The notes under the pieces are model-generated. The model ran no database searches. It was given only the letters and a program-made list of their open reading frames with translations, and had not been told where the DNA came from. A program made the translations under genes and the position numbers. Shown here piece by piece: positions 1 through 11,402 of a stretch of 64,000 nucleotides of DNA. Position 1 is the stretch's first letter. Each line of letters begins with the position of its first letter. Origin of the DNA: Mortierella alpina. Lineage: Eukaryota; Mortierellomycota; Mortierellomycetes; Mortierellales; Mortierellaceae. The stretch lies in contig JANATF010000002.1 of the NCBI GenBank assembly GCA_029449245.1, positions 496,001-560,000 on the forward strand, in the 5' to 3' direction.

Positions 1-448
1 GAGTGGTATGCGTCTAACAAAAGTTGGTAAAGTAGGGCGAAGGAACGAGGAGGCCTCTGCATGTCTGTTGGGATATAGATCTGCAACCATAATCAAGAGT
101 GTAGCTATGAGAGGATAAGACGTCCCCTTGCAGTCTTCCGCTCAGCATGCCAGCCTCGAATGCCGGCACTTGCGACGAGTCTCGTCTCGACTGTCAACAA
201 GGCGTCAACACGCCGAGCATCCTATACAGGATCTCTGGTTTCCTTCCTTGTAATGTGAGACTTTCGTTCTCTTAGCCCATGATCTTTTTGGATCAATACA
301 TTCATTGGCACCTCTTTGTTTTCATCGTCTCTGATATCGTTATAGGGGCGTCCGTTCACACATTGAATCTCACTACTGAACTGCGCCGATCGGACGGTAT
401 GCGGTGCTTTCTGCTGAGTGCTGTGTATGCCTGTGGCAAGGACAATGA

Positions 449-763
449 TCGCATCTGGCACTGTCAAGAGACCGCGACGTACAAGCCGCTTTCTGGGAAG
501 CAGGAGTTAGGTCCATTAACGACTGGGGCAAGAAGGCGATTGCCAAGGCCAGCAGGAACACTCGAGAGCGCTACAAGCGAGACTCCGCGGCTCGCAGACT
601 CATTGCCTCATCACCAGTCCCAAAGACATGGCATGGTGCAACCTGGACAAGTCTATCGGTCATTGACGGCAATACCGCTTGTGTGACATCAGGATCTCGT
701 TGGCGGACAACAAATAATTGGGCTGGTCTTTTTCCAGTCTGTACAGAGGGTTGTCACCCGTGA
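449..763 (+). pseudogene. possible LINE pol C-terminal relic
   Basis: One frame stays open for about 100 codons and reads RDRDVQAAFWEAGVRSINDW followed by a basic stretch (KASRNTRERYKRDSAARRLI) and KTWHGATW. This resembles the region after the reverse transcriptase in fungal non-LTR retrotransposons, where a conserved AF..AG..S...W block precedes a basic helix and a W-rich segment. A stop lies immediately upstream and the frame ends at a TGA, so nothing complete remains. The resemblance is from memory of the family style and is weak. Alternatively this is random open sequence. Confidence 0.28.
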
Positions 764-1367
764 AGATGAGCACACAGTGGAAAGGGATAGTCTGAGTGCC
801 TGCATCAGTCGCTGCGGACGTCGCTCACCAATTCGTTCAATACCTGCTGGAAGAAGCAGGCTACAGAGTTGATCTGGAAGAGCAAATGTACCACCACCGT
901 GGAATGGGAGGAGAGTCGAGACATCCTTCTTGCCCGCAAGCGCGAAGCCTATCGTGGCCCTCGCTAGCCATGGAGTACAGGTTTCAGTTGCCCAGCGGAC
1001 TGCTGCAGTGCGGCCGTCCAAACACGGGTCATAAGGCAGGCTAGTGTCCTAGAGCCGCCAAGGATTCTCATGCTGCTGATGTGCAGCTACTCGCCGCTTT
1101 AGCTGGCCGCCGCCATCAAACGATTATGGAGCGAAGGGGATAATCCCATTCTTAGAACGATGCTCAAGTCGTACGACGCTTTCTAAAGAAGCGGCAATTG
1201 CGGCGCGGGACTGATGCTCACACTTGGGGGATTTGACAATACGCACAGTTAGTTGCTAAGAGCACGGGAACCTTTCTTCGTCTAGTTTATTCCATAGTCG
1301 TCGGTTAGAAAACCATTGTTATAAAAAAAATGATATTCACAGTAATCACTATTTCTCTCGCCTCATT
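764..1367. other. no gene recognised
   Basis: Short overlapping frames on both strands with no recognisable motif. It may continue the decayed retroelement to its left. A run of A residues near 1321-1330 is the only composition feature. Confidence 0.5.
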
Positions 1368-2190
1368 ATGGGCAAAAGGCAACGTATTTATGTATTAATA
1401 CAGTCAGGAGTTGTGGATCAGGATATTCGAGGCACCTATTTCAAGATCAAAATGGTATTCAACCTCCTGCGTTGTCGGGAAAATGGCAAAGGGAGGAAGG
1501 CCAAGGCGATGGATTTGACTGTTGAGAGGGTGTTGGAGTGGATTACAGAGAGGATGGAAGAGCAACGTTTCCATTCAAGAAACAATTCAAATCGTTTTTC
1601 CCCTGTCCATGAACAGTAATTAGTTCCTCGTAAAGTCGTTTAGCGGATTAGAATACACCATTAGTGCGAACCTGGAGAGATCCCTGCTCCTTTCCTGTAC
1701 GTGCCCTGACCACTTGAAGTACAAGATTCCATGCAAGCATCTCTACTTGGTCAAGAGAAACTTTGAAGTGTTCGAGGTCAAACATGCTCCTGATCCAGAT
1801 CCAGAGCTGAATTTGGTGGAGAACGTTCAAGATGATGTCGCTGTTGACAATCACCCGCCTATTCCTGAAAGCATCCCTATAAACACCCTGCTGTCAATGC
1901 GGGCTCAGCGAGCCCAGAATTAGAAGCTTTGGAAGCGCAAGCACGAGGAGGAGGAGGAGGTTGCCGAGGTGTTTGCAGATTGCGAAACGAAGCTCAAGGA
2001 GCTGTGGATGAAGATGACAGTCATATCCTGGGAGATGGAGCACAACAAGTTATTTACTTTGTGGGCGGGGTTTGGGCCGCAGGGGCTCGCGTTCCCGCAC
2101 CAATCAGAGCATAGACAGGTAGAAAGCGCCTCGGAGGAGACCTCTCGACCAAGTAAAGATGTTCAGCGGTATGTCGTCCAGATGGGGGTG
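1368..2190 (+). pseudogene. SWIM zinc-finger relic of MULE-type transposase
   Basis: From 1624 the frame reads a SWIM zinc finger: CTCPDHLKYKIPCKHLYLVK, with the CxC...CxH ligands at codons 1696-1738. This finger sits at the C-terminus of Mutator-like (MULE) transposases. An in-frame TAG at 1921 interrupts it, and the same frame then continues with a Glu-rich helix (KRKHEEEEEVAEVF at about 1930-1980) and WAGFGPQ. A separate frame at 1368-1619 ends in VERVLEWITERMEEQRF and could be the preceding helical region, displaced by an indel. No catalytic DDE core is visible upstream, so only the tail of a transposase, or of a domesticated SWIM protein, remains. The SWIM call is firm; the MULE origin is family knowledge. 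Confidence 0.65.
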
Positions 2191-2369
2191 CATGCAAAAA
2201 AAGGAGGGAAGGGGTGTATCCCTTTCGTTAAAACGCGCAAAAGGAAACGTTCTTTGTCTCTCTGTGCTCTCTCCCACTGTTCCCAGCCTCGTATCAGTCC
2301 CGCTTTCGCACTTACTCTCATTCAGCACACCACTCCTCGCACACTACCGCAGAATCGAGACGGACAGCA

Positions 2370-4677
2370 ATGAAGGACCATGCTGTTATTGAGATGCCCG
2401 GCGATAATCCAGCTTCAGGAGATTCAGCGGGGATTAAAGGCGACAACATCGAAGAAGACGATGTGTTGATTCTAGGTGTCTCCGGAATCCATGAAGACTC
2501 GTCAAGCAAGGAGAAGGAACTAGTTGACAGGGAGCTACCCTCCCCTCAGCGTTGTATGTGTTACTTGCCCTCGTTAGCGTGTTTCCCCTTGTCACGTTTT
2601 ATTGCTTCAAAAAGTCTGCACCCGCACTAACCCTTACTGGGGATGTCACAATTGCTATGTCGTTAGACTACAAGTTATACTTTGAGGAATTTGCTCATGA
2701 CCAGTTAATCCCCCACTGCGACCCGTAGACGAGTATGTTGGACCCTGTTGTTTGTCCCGATCGGTGATAGCTCTGATTGTTTGATGTTTGAAGTGGCTGA
2801 ATGGCGTCTAAAAGTCTCACCTGTGCTGCTCTCAATTTTGTCTACTCTGTTCTCGTTCCCTCCTTCACGACACCTCGGCGTTATCTCCTGTGCTAATTCA
2901 GAGTGTGTCCTCCTATCACCCTGAAGTTTCCAACCAAACACCTCAAGGTACAAATTGCAACAATGAAAGAGTGAAATACAGGTATTATCTGCTCTACTTT
3001 TATTATACTGAGTGCTTTGTTTTCTGATTTTTGTTATCCTATTTAGTGGAACATCCCCTTTCCCACACCACCAGTCAAGAAGGCGGCCCACTGTGATATC
3101 ATCCTTGGAGTCTCCATCAAGAGCTTGCAGATCAAGACTGTCGAGGCTCTCATTATCACGATCCAACATAACGTTAGAGCCAAACACAATGTTGGAGCCA
3201 GCTCGATCGTCACCTCCGAGGTAAGTGAAGAATGTTGTGCTTTCTACGCAAGTCGTTTAAAATGACTTGGATCACACACCCATACCCTATATTTTTGCTT
3301 TCGCTCTAATAGGTCATAACCCCTCAAGAACTAGGTAGACTTTGTTCCCTCAAAGCACTGGACAATTCCAACAGTGTCAGTGCAAGCGCCTCTGGTGACG
3401 ACCCATGCGTCCTATGGAAGTTACACGAGAAGCTGATACTCCTTGAAGAGAGCGACTCGGTTCAATTGATGATGGAGTTCAAGACGTGGCAGGGTGAATC
3501 GGCTGACTATGGCTCCATCAAGCCTCACCGCATCGAGATTCTCACCGAGTCACAACAGTTTTACAAGGGTGGTAAGCGAGTTGGCATTGTGACCTCCGCA
3601 TTGCTGCAATTGCTCTCTGCAATTACTCCAAACTAAGTGCTTACCAATTGGATTTGCATAGATCCGATGTACCGGGAACACAGGCCGTTTATCTGCTCGG
3701 TGGACCTCAACAGAACAAATCGCCATCTGCTCGATAGAAATTTAGAAGGGCCGCAGAGGGTCACCGGCTACACGATCTCAGGAGATGGATCGCACGTATT
3801 GGTCACAACAATCGCAGGTGACGATCAGCTCTTGCAGCTTTGGAACTTCTGCGAAGGATCCAGCGACCCCTTTCAGCCGCAGCTTGTCGCCTGGGCGCAG
3901 CTACCAAAAGTCAACAAAATCTCATACGATTGTTGTCTCTCCTGGGATGGTTCTCAGCTTGTCATCATTGACTTGAGTGATCTTGATCGCGACTCAGACA
4001 AGAAGCGAGAGGAGAAGGAAGAGGGAAAGTCCTCTGGCATGGATGCAACTAAGCAGAATGTTACAGCCTTCTACACAGTCGATACCAGCGACAAGAAGGT
4101 GTCATTTGGGATGAACGCTGGCTGTGGCTTTAAGAGGTTCAAGGCTGAGAAACGGTGCCCTAAACTTAAGGGTTTATCCGCCAAGGCTGCCTTTCACATT
4201 ATCGCCGATCACAAGCAGGATGTCAAGGACGAGATGTTTGTGACATGCGATGGTGTCACCATCGAGGTGTACAGCGCCCATGAAAAATGGCGTCATCTCC
4301 GATCTATCAATATGCACCCTAACAGAGAATCGCCCAAGTCCACCACCAGCGTATCCAAGGCTCTTCGCAACGATATGGACCCTAACAGAGAATCGACCAA
4401 GGCCACCTCCAGCGTATCCAAGGCTCTTCGCATCGATATGGACCCTAACAGAGAATCGCCTAAGGCCACCACCAACGTATCCCAGGCTCTTCGCAACAAT
4501 CTTCGCGGCTCCTATCTCGCTATGCGGGATCGCAAAGAGCATCAGGTTTTCACCTGGGATATCAAGCGAGGCAACCGTCGGTCATCATATAAGAATCTCA
4601 CCTGCGGACAAATGGAGAATGTCAATGAGTGTGCAGCTATGTCCAAAGATGGGAGCCTGATTGCGATTAGGTTCTAG
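2370..4677 (+). CDS. multi-exon beta-propeller-like protein, N-terminus uncertain
   Basis: Three exons are well supported: 3047-3220, 3313-3571 and 3662-4677, joined by introns 3221-3312 (GTAAGT..ATAG) and 3572-3661 (GTAAGC..ATAG) with frames that match across each junction. The last exon carries propeller-like blades (GYTISGDGSHVLVTT, LLQLWNFCEG, YDCCLSWDGSQLVI, CAAMSKDGSLIAIRF), suggesting a WD40-type fold, but no canonical GH..WD repeat is clear. A likely first exon starts at ATG 2370 (MKDHAVIEMPGDNPASGD) and ends at GTATGT 2554; a second would start at 2667 (YKLYFEEFAHDQLIPHC). I could not find a good donor before its TAG, so either this part is mis-read or the 5' end is decayed. A 63-bp tandem repeat inserts three 21-residue units. 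A polyadenylation-type AATAAA lies near 4786. Function unknown. Confidence 0.6.
4312..4500 (+). repeat. 63-bp tandem repeat, three in-frame copies
   Basis: Units start at 4312, 4375 and 4438. Each encodes 21 residues of the pattern M(H/D)PNRES.K.T..VS.ALR, so the repeat keeps the reading frame of the host gene. The copies differ at a few positions, giving small changes such as STTSVSK, ATSSVSK and ATTNVSQ. Confidence 0.95.
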
Positions 4678-4864
4678 GGAGTGTACCTCTCTAGTCGGAG
4701 ACCACTTCCCTTTTTATCAAAGTTCATTGAGTGTAAAGATAACCTGTGGCAGGACACCTATAAAGGAGTCCTGCCTCGGCAGACAATAAACAACTACTCT
4801 TTGTCTCCTTGACTTCCCCTATTCCACTCTACGTTTCAGAACCCATGTATTTTGAATAGGGACG

Positions 4865-7569
4865 CTATTGGACTTCACCCACTTTGCTATTCATTCGCTG
4901 CTTCAGATTCTTCATCTTAAATTGGAGCAGTTCTACATCCAGTTGCTGCTGGGTATTCTGTTCCTTGATGGTTGCCAGCTGCCGTTCGAGCTCCAGCTCC
5001 CGAGCACTCTTTGTCCCATGGTGCGCCCCTCCTTGTTGGTTCTGATGCACAAGTTGCTGGTACTGTTCCTGCTGCTGCTGCTGTCGGCGCCGTTCTTCCT
5101 CCACAAAGACTGTGTAGTCCTGCGGGCTCTTGATATGTCTGATAGTGTGATGCATCTCCTGCCCCTGTGGAGAGGAATCCTGAGCATTCTCTTGCGGGTT
5201 CCTTGTGAGTGGGATGGTTGGCAGCGGGTTGTTGATATCAGCACCACTGCTATGGGACGATGCCCTGCTATCCGCCATGTTGATTCTAGAGTCAAGGCTG
5301 GTCTGGGGATTGCCACGCCGGCCTCCTTGGATGGATGAAGCGGAATCTTGTGTGGTTGCAGAACCTAGAACAGACCAAATGAGGCCATGAGGCTCTGGTG
5401 TTGGTTCATACACACTCCGTTCTGAGGGGACGGGGTCATGCGCCTTGTGACCTACAGTCGCAGACTCACCCGAGTGCTGCACACTCTGTTGCCACAGCGC
5501 CTGGTTCTCCTCGTGGTGTTGGGTTGTGTATATCTGAGGATCCCGCGCTGCCATGCTCTGGTGAGGCGACGACATTGCAGTGATGGTCGACCCTGCATAG
5601 CCTGGGCTTGCATCCTTAGGAGGCACTGGCGGGATGGAGAGTGACTGGCGTTGCTGGTCCTGCACGAACGGCGGCGTCGTTGGGGGAGACAGAGACGAGG
5701 CCTGGGTGCCCAACACGATTGTTGAATAGGTTGGCGAGAAGGTTGCGAGTGGAGGCAGGGGTGGGGGAGAGTACGGCGCAACAACAGGCGCGTACACCGA
5801 GGACTGGCAGGGGTACACCGAGGACTGAGACGTGGAAAATGCCGCTTGGGGTTGATATGACGTCGTATGGTGTGGATCGTAAGTAGCCATGGCGGGTACA
5901 TTGTCTGGGTACTGCTGCATTGACAACGGCGTTTGGCTGTCTTTGTTGGCACGTTTGCTGTAGTTGCGACGGTAGAACAAGAATCCCAGCAGCCCTAGAA
6001 TGACGATCCCTGCAGCAACACCTCCGCCAATGGCTGCTGCATTATTTCCGTCTCCTGTCGGTTGAGATGTTGGCGAGGGCAATGTCTCGACTGGTGGGGT
6101 AGGCGAAAAATGGTTCGTCCATTGGTCGGTCCGGAGGTTATAGATGATCATGGGTTTTCCGGGCATGTCGGTGTGCGAGTCGTCATAGCCTGGAAGACAG
6201 AGCATGTTGGAGCAGAGTGTCAGTAGCTAGCTGAGCATACGGATACGAAGAGTCATTAGCGACGCAATTGAGCTGCACCTAGTGTTTCTTATCGGATGGA
6301 AATTTAGCTCTAAAAATTGTTCGGATGGTGCATGAACATATGTTATCGGATGATCCGATAAGAAACTCTAGCTGCACCCTACCTCCCCAGGCAATGAAGT
6401 TGTCGCCGGCAGCCGTGCATGCCATGCTGTGGCGCTTCTGGGACGCGTCCGCGTCAACGCCCTTTGTCCAAACCAGCGTCTTCAGGTCCAGGATGAAGAT
6501 GCTGCTTAGTGTCGCATTAGAGGAGCCGTCCTGACCGCCGAAAAGAACCATCTTGCTTCCGTTATAGGCTGTGCGGGTAAAAAGTAAGACCACAATGCCT
6601 AGCATGAGAATCAATTCGAGCAAGGTGCAAGCGGCGGTGAAGGTTGTGGTGTTCCCGTACCTGGAACCATGCAGTGTGAATAGATATCGCCGGGATTAAA
6701 GCCCGTGGTCGACTAGAGAAAGATGGGACGAAAGAATGCATTGCAGGTCAGACCAAGAGGAAAAGTAAGTCTGCCTACCATTCAATTGTTCGGGACCTTC
6801 CTTCCTCACTTACGACATAGGTCCATTGATTCAATGTGGGCTTGTACTCAACCAGGTTCGGGTTGTGGATCTGTGTGTAGTACTGATACCCGCCATAAAG
6901 CAGCATACTGTTGCGGTACATGCTCCACACAAGGCTGTGGTAGTGGAGGTTGACAAGGTTGATGGATCCTGATGCGGGCGGCATGGACAAATAAGAGAAC
7001 ACATTGGTGTTTGTGTTATAGATGACCATCGTGGTGCCATCATTGACTGTGGAGGGCACGTACATGAGACCTGTGCTGGGATCTAGAGCCGACCTCGTCC
7101 CACCCCCACCTCGGGCATCAACCGGCATGTCCAGTGGTGGCAGCCATGACCTGGTGGCGAGACTGAAGGTTGAAACATTAAAAAATCCTACAGGGTCCCA
7201 GACGATCAGCTTGTCCTTCGATCCAGTCATCCAGGAATAGTAACCGGACAGGGTCGGGATCGAGGTAGAGAGGGACTGCCAGGGCGGGCCTGTAGTGTCC
7301 CAGGTCTGCAGCGTCAGGTTGAGCACAGAAAATTGAGTTTGGGTTTTGCACGTCTGGATGGTACTGCATCCACTCAAAACGTAAAGCGCTGACTCGTCCA
7401 CTGTCGCATAGGCCATGTAGAGGGGAGGCGATTGGGCTGTCGTGGGTGCGAGGAGGAGCTGTGTAGCAAGGAAAGCGAGTAGGTGCAGGAAGCGTGTTGG
7501 GAAACCATGGTTTCTTCCTGGGGCGGATGTGCTGGTGGAGCGCCTATGGTAAGGGAAGTGACGAACCAT
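4865..7569 (-). CDS. Kelch-type beta-propeller single-pass membrane protein
   Basis: Four exons: 7569-6814, 6712-6661, 6568-6383 and 6189-4865, with GTAAGT/GTACGG/GTAGGG donors and matching phases; 772 residues. A hydrophobic segment near residues 25-46 (FLHLLAFLATQLLLAPTTAQ) is a signal peptide. Kelch-like blades follow, with paired glycines (LLYGGYQYYT, MVLFGGQDGSSN, FIAWGGYDDS) and W-T motifs. A membrane helix AAIGGGVAAGIVILGLLGFL is followed by the basic stop-transfer YRRNYSKRANK, then a long Pro/Ser/Gln-rich cytoplasmic tail ending in a Gln-rich coiled coil (about the last 80 residues). This predicts an extracellular propeller anchored in the plasma membrane. The family appears expanded in Mortierella-type fungi; its ligand is unknown. 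The separate gene at 50840-52410 has the same overall plan. Confidence 0.85.
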
Positions 7570-7848
7570 ACGGACGCTGTCAGTTTATTATCTACGAACG
7601 AGCGGGAGGGAGGAGGGGGATGGCAGAGGGTGGGAAGTGGCGAGAGAACAAAAGAGTGAGAAAGCGGATTGTTCAGGAAGAGGCAGGGAGAAGGGAGAGA
7701 GCGAGATTGCATCTCGGTGGCCGGCGCGCAGCAGAGCATCCAAACAACAAACCAACGGTGCAAAAACGCTGAGAAAAGCACCCAGAAAGGTTGAGAAACT
7801 CGAACTCCAACCTTAATGGTAAGTCATCCGATTGGCCCTCCGCTATCA
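7570..7848. other. 5' region of the Kelch-type gene
   Basis: GA-rich on the plus strand (7600-7710), therefore pyrimidine-rich in the sense of the divergent minus gene, a common look for fungal 5' leaders. No other feature is seen before the piggyBac boundary. Confidence 0.4.
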
Positions 7849-7900
7849 TTAATGAGATGCAAGATTCAGTCGACTGAAAAACTCAGTCGATTTTTTTTGA
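7849..7900. repeat. left terminal/subterminal inverted repeat of piggyBac element
   Basis: TTAATGAG at the edge, then CAGTCGACTGAA and TCAGTCGATTTTTTTT. The mirror image occurs at 12511-12566. Such palindromic subterminal motifs are typical transposase-binding sites. Confidence 0.75.
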
Positions 7901-8129
7901 GCCCAGATTTTTTTCGGTTTTCAGGTCAGCTTGCAGGCGTGTAACATAGTTGACCTTGACATCTATCTGATATGCCCATGACCTGCATGAAATGTTATCA
8001 AGTAAATGTCTTCATCATATTCTCAAGTTGTATGAACTTGCTCGCAGGTTCGAGGAGACAAGAAGTGCAATGGATATGGACATGGACATGGACGCGAGGC
8101 GACTGCAAAATGTTTTCTGAATTTTTTGT

Positions 8130-10302
8130 TCATACATCTAAGCCAGCAGCGTGGTCTTGAAAGCATGGCTCGCAGTACGTTTTACGGTTGCAGATACAGA
8201 TCCTACGGACACGAGGTTTTGGAGACTTCTTCTTGTGAATCCTGCCTACACAAACGCGTTGTTTGTATAATATTTTACCGCAGGGCAATGTCGTAACATC
8301 CAACTTGTCAGGGGCATGCACGACGTTCGGAGAATTTGCTATAAAAACCATGGCCTTGATGCTATCACTAGGATATTCATCCCGCAGCAACCATGTCACG
8401 ATCTGTTCTCGGTAGCGCCTGTGATAGGGTCTTGGGTCGATACTGGACTTGTAGATGTAGGCTCGATACGCCAGGTACGCGTTAGACTCAGCCATTGCTA
8501 GCGCGAATGCCAGGACTCTGATTTGCCAGTTGGGGGATTTCATAACGTCATGAAAGTTGGTCAAATTGTCCCTTATGTTGTTGTTTATATCCACAGCACC
8601 CTTGGCTCTGGCATACTCTGTGAAGACTTGGAGAGGCTTGAATGATTGCACGACCCTGACACCTCCACGATAATGGGACCGAGTAATTTCGGACGAGGCA
8701 ATTGTTGTGCCCCGAGTGGCAATAATACATTGAGGCTTGATGTCCCGCTGTGCTACCAATACGAACCGGGACCTTGTGTATGGATCGAAGGCTGTTCGAC
8801 AGACGTGGGCGCCAAACTCTTCCGGAAGAGAATCCATAATATCAGCGGGAATGTTCTTTGGAAAGTATCTCCTCTTCTTCACATGCTGGATTGAGAAGAG
8901 TCCGGCCTGCAACAGTGCAGACGCGCTCGCAGGTGATCCGAATATGAGTCTGCATAGACTGTCCTCCCTGAACCAAACCATGGCTTGGAAAGTCGTAGCA
9001 TACTACCAATGACCTTGCCTTTATCATCATATTCCTGTGCTGGGGCGTCTTTGTCCAACCCAAGATCGAGTTGAAGAATGATGTTGGTCGAGGCGTCAGC
9101 GATAGTCTTGTACTCTTGACCAACAGGGTGTGGTTTGGCAGGTAAATTCCGCACACCCGGCATCCCTCCTTCGTATCGCTTGCCATTCCATTGGTTCATG
9201 GACTCGTCGATGGTCAACCTCCAGCTCGGCTCGATGATATCGACGAGGTTGGTGTTGTATGCCTCCCAGAAACCTCGGATATGGTAGTATTTATCTCCGA
9301 GATGCTCGTTGGGGACACTACCGTCCAGGAAGGTGTGGCTAGACATAGTATCTTGAAATCTCTTCATAGACATGAAGCGATTATATCCTCGTCTCTGGTC
9401 GAAAGGGATCGGATCAAGGACGTCCTCGTGTACCTCCGCCATGGTCAACGTGCAGCACCTTGCAAGCCATAGAGAGACCCATCTCATGTACTCGGCAAAA
9501 TCCAAAGGGGAGAACGCTCGGCCTCTTGCTTCGCACCTCTCTCGCAGGCGTTTGTTGATACCGGGAATCATTGTGCCTTCCATGTACTTCCTGGGAAGGA
9601 AAGCAGCAAATAATTGACCGGGAGTGGCGCTCTGGAGATTGTTGTTTTTGAATCGTCCGTTTGTTAACAGTTCTCCTGAAAACCGAGATTGAGGAAGCTG
9701 CTCGTCGATGTATACTTCAGATGCCGTCCAAGTCCATTCAGAACTGGTAGAGGTGCTTGCATTGGCGGCGTCAGGGAGGTCTGAGGTATCTGGAGGCACG
9801 AGAGCCTCATCCATCTCATCTGGAGTGCCATCGTCCAATGAAAGCTGATCATTCTCAACGTCTAACGGAGGCTCTATGTCAGTTAAAGCAGGGTCCAGGA
9901 TGCTGGCTATGTCGATATCATCCTATTCAGAGTGCATTAGCATACGAACGGAAACTGTCACGCATTCTGCCAAAACAGCGATAAAAATATAATCGCACTT
10001 ACCGATGGACCAGCGTGAGTTTCATTCATGTGAGTAGCAGGAGGAATATGAGGAATTGTGGACATTCCCATATACTTCAGCTTTGTAGAAGACATCTCGA
10101 CCTCGAAAGTTGGATCACTGTCGAACATGACCGCCCAAGTTGGCTTAGGGCCGTCAGAGACGCGTCGCACGATCATGCCTTGTGCTGGCGCGCCTTTCTC
10201 TGAGAAGCGGCTTTTAAATCGATCGCACAGTATCGATCCGAAAAAGCGAGGATTGACATTCACCAGACTACCTGGCATGAGATTCTTGAAGTGCTTGACC
10301 AT
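8130..10302 (-). pseudogene. piggyBac-family transposase, one frameshift
   Basis: Exon 1 is 10302-10003 (MVKHFKNLMPGSLVNV...), followed by an intron 9923-10002 (GTAAGT..ATAG), and exon 2 runs from 9922 to 8130 with matching phase. The DDE_Tnp_1_7 core is clear. Asp about 339 lies in RLTIDESMNQW, Asp about 425 in GRTVYADSY, and a third Asp about 545 in AKGAVDINNNIRDN, equivalent to the piggyBac DDD triad. A Cys-rich C-terminus (CICNRKTYCEPCFQDH) matches the zinc-binding tail of the family. After ADSY the frame breaks near 8944: removing one T from a TATTTC-like string would explain it, because the next frame continues perfectly with FGSPASASALLQAGLFSIQH. This is either a recent inactivating deletion or a sequencing error. 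A TATA box lies at about 10345-10352. Confidence 0.85.
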
Positions 10303-10344
10303 GAATGAACTGTAGGGATGTTGACTCCATTATGCCACGAGTAT

Positions 10345-10352
10345 CTTATATA
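10345..10352 (-). promoter_or_regulatory. TATA box of piggyBac transposase gene
   Basis: TATATAAG on the minus strand, about 45 bp upstream of the predicted start codon at 10302. Confidence 0.5.
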
Positions 10353-10502
10353 TCCCTAACTAGTTTTGGATGATTCATGTTGGAGTCTTACCTACGCCCG
10401 GGACCCGAGCAGACTATGTGTGATACCTTCCTCCTATATATACTACAGATACCTTGACTTCGACACGCTATTGACTTCCGACCTGCCTCAATCTCTCTAC
10501 AT

Positions 10503-10727
10503 GATGTGCATGGAGTTACGATACCTTCCTAATTGGGATGGTGCGGATCACCTCGCACACTCGCAGCAAGGTGCGAGTCTACTTGCATACTTGCAGACCA
10601 GCTGTTCTATTCGTTTTATAAGCGGCTGGATAGTCTACCATGCTTTCTGACCCGTCGGGTCACTCGACATCACGGTAGTTTTTCCGTGCTGACGCGAAGA
10701 TCCAATGGTGCCATGCACACAACTACA
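10503..10727. repeat. direct repeat copy 1 in the divergent promoter region
   Basis: About 222 bp shared with 10921-11141 at roughly 93 percent identity by eye. It contains the inverted repeat CTCGCAC...GTGCGAG around 10552-10577. It sits between the transposase and the accessory gene, inside the piggyBac element. Confidence 0.9.
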
Positions 10728-10920
10728 TGGAGTTAAGCCTACATAGACGCGTACTGTTTTATCTTGCTGGATGTCGCTGGCCTGAATGGCAGTTCTGATC
10801 TGCAATGTCTCGCACAAACTTCCCTCTCCGTCCTTCGAGGGAGGTTACTCATTCCAGGTACTCCTGTACTTGTACAGCATGAGCACCATGGACATCATGC
10901 ACACCATGCGCACATATCAA

Positions 10921-11141
10921 GATGTGCATGGAGTTACCATACCTTCCTAATTGGGATGGTGCGGATCACCTCGCACACTCGCAACAAGGTGCGAGTCTAC
11001 TTGCATACTTGCAGACCAGCTGTTATGTTCGTTTTATAAGCGGCTGGATAGTCTACCATGCTTCCTGACCCGTCGGCCACTCGCCATCACGGTAGTTTTT
11101 CCGTGCTGACGCGAAGATCCAATGGTGCCATGCACAACTAC
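10921..11141. repeat. direct repeat copy 2 in the divergent promoter region
   Basis: Second copy of the segment at 10503-10727, offset by about 418 bp, same orientation, with the same CTCGCAC/GTGCGAG inverted repeat. It lies closer to the plus-strand accessory gene. Confidence 0.9.
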
Positions 11142-11269
11142 CCGGAATGAACACCCGACAAGCATGCATACTGTTTGATCCTGCCATCTCGCATGGAAGG
11201 CGCTCGCTTCGATGACAGTGTTCTGTACTGTATTGTAGAGCATGCAATGCTCAGTAAGTCGCCTGTAGT

Positions 11270-11277
11270 GTATAAAT
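11270..11277 (+). promoter_or_regulatory. TATA box of accessory gene
   Basis: TATAAATA about 130 bp upstream of ATG 11403. The intervening leader is pyrimidine-rich (11310-11400), a normal look for a fungal 5' leader. Confidence 0.55.
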
Positions 11278-11402
11278 AAAGCAAATATGAACCTCATACA
11301 CTTCGACACACAAATCACACCTCCACTTTCCACTGTTCCTTGCCTCGACCCTCGCCCCTCATACACCCCTTGCAGTATCATTCCTCCCCCCTTCATTTCC
11401 AC

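Noticed and set aside
4312-4500. Regular repeat considered as CRISPR-like
   Set aside because: Direct tandem copies without spacers, in frame inside a eukaryotic gene.
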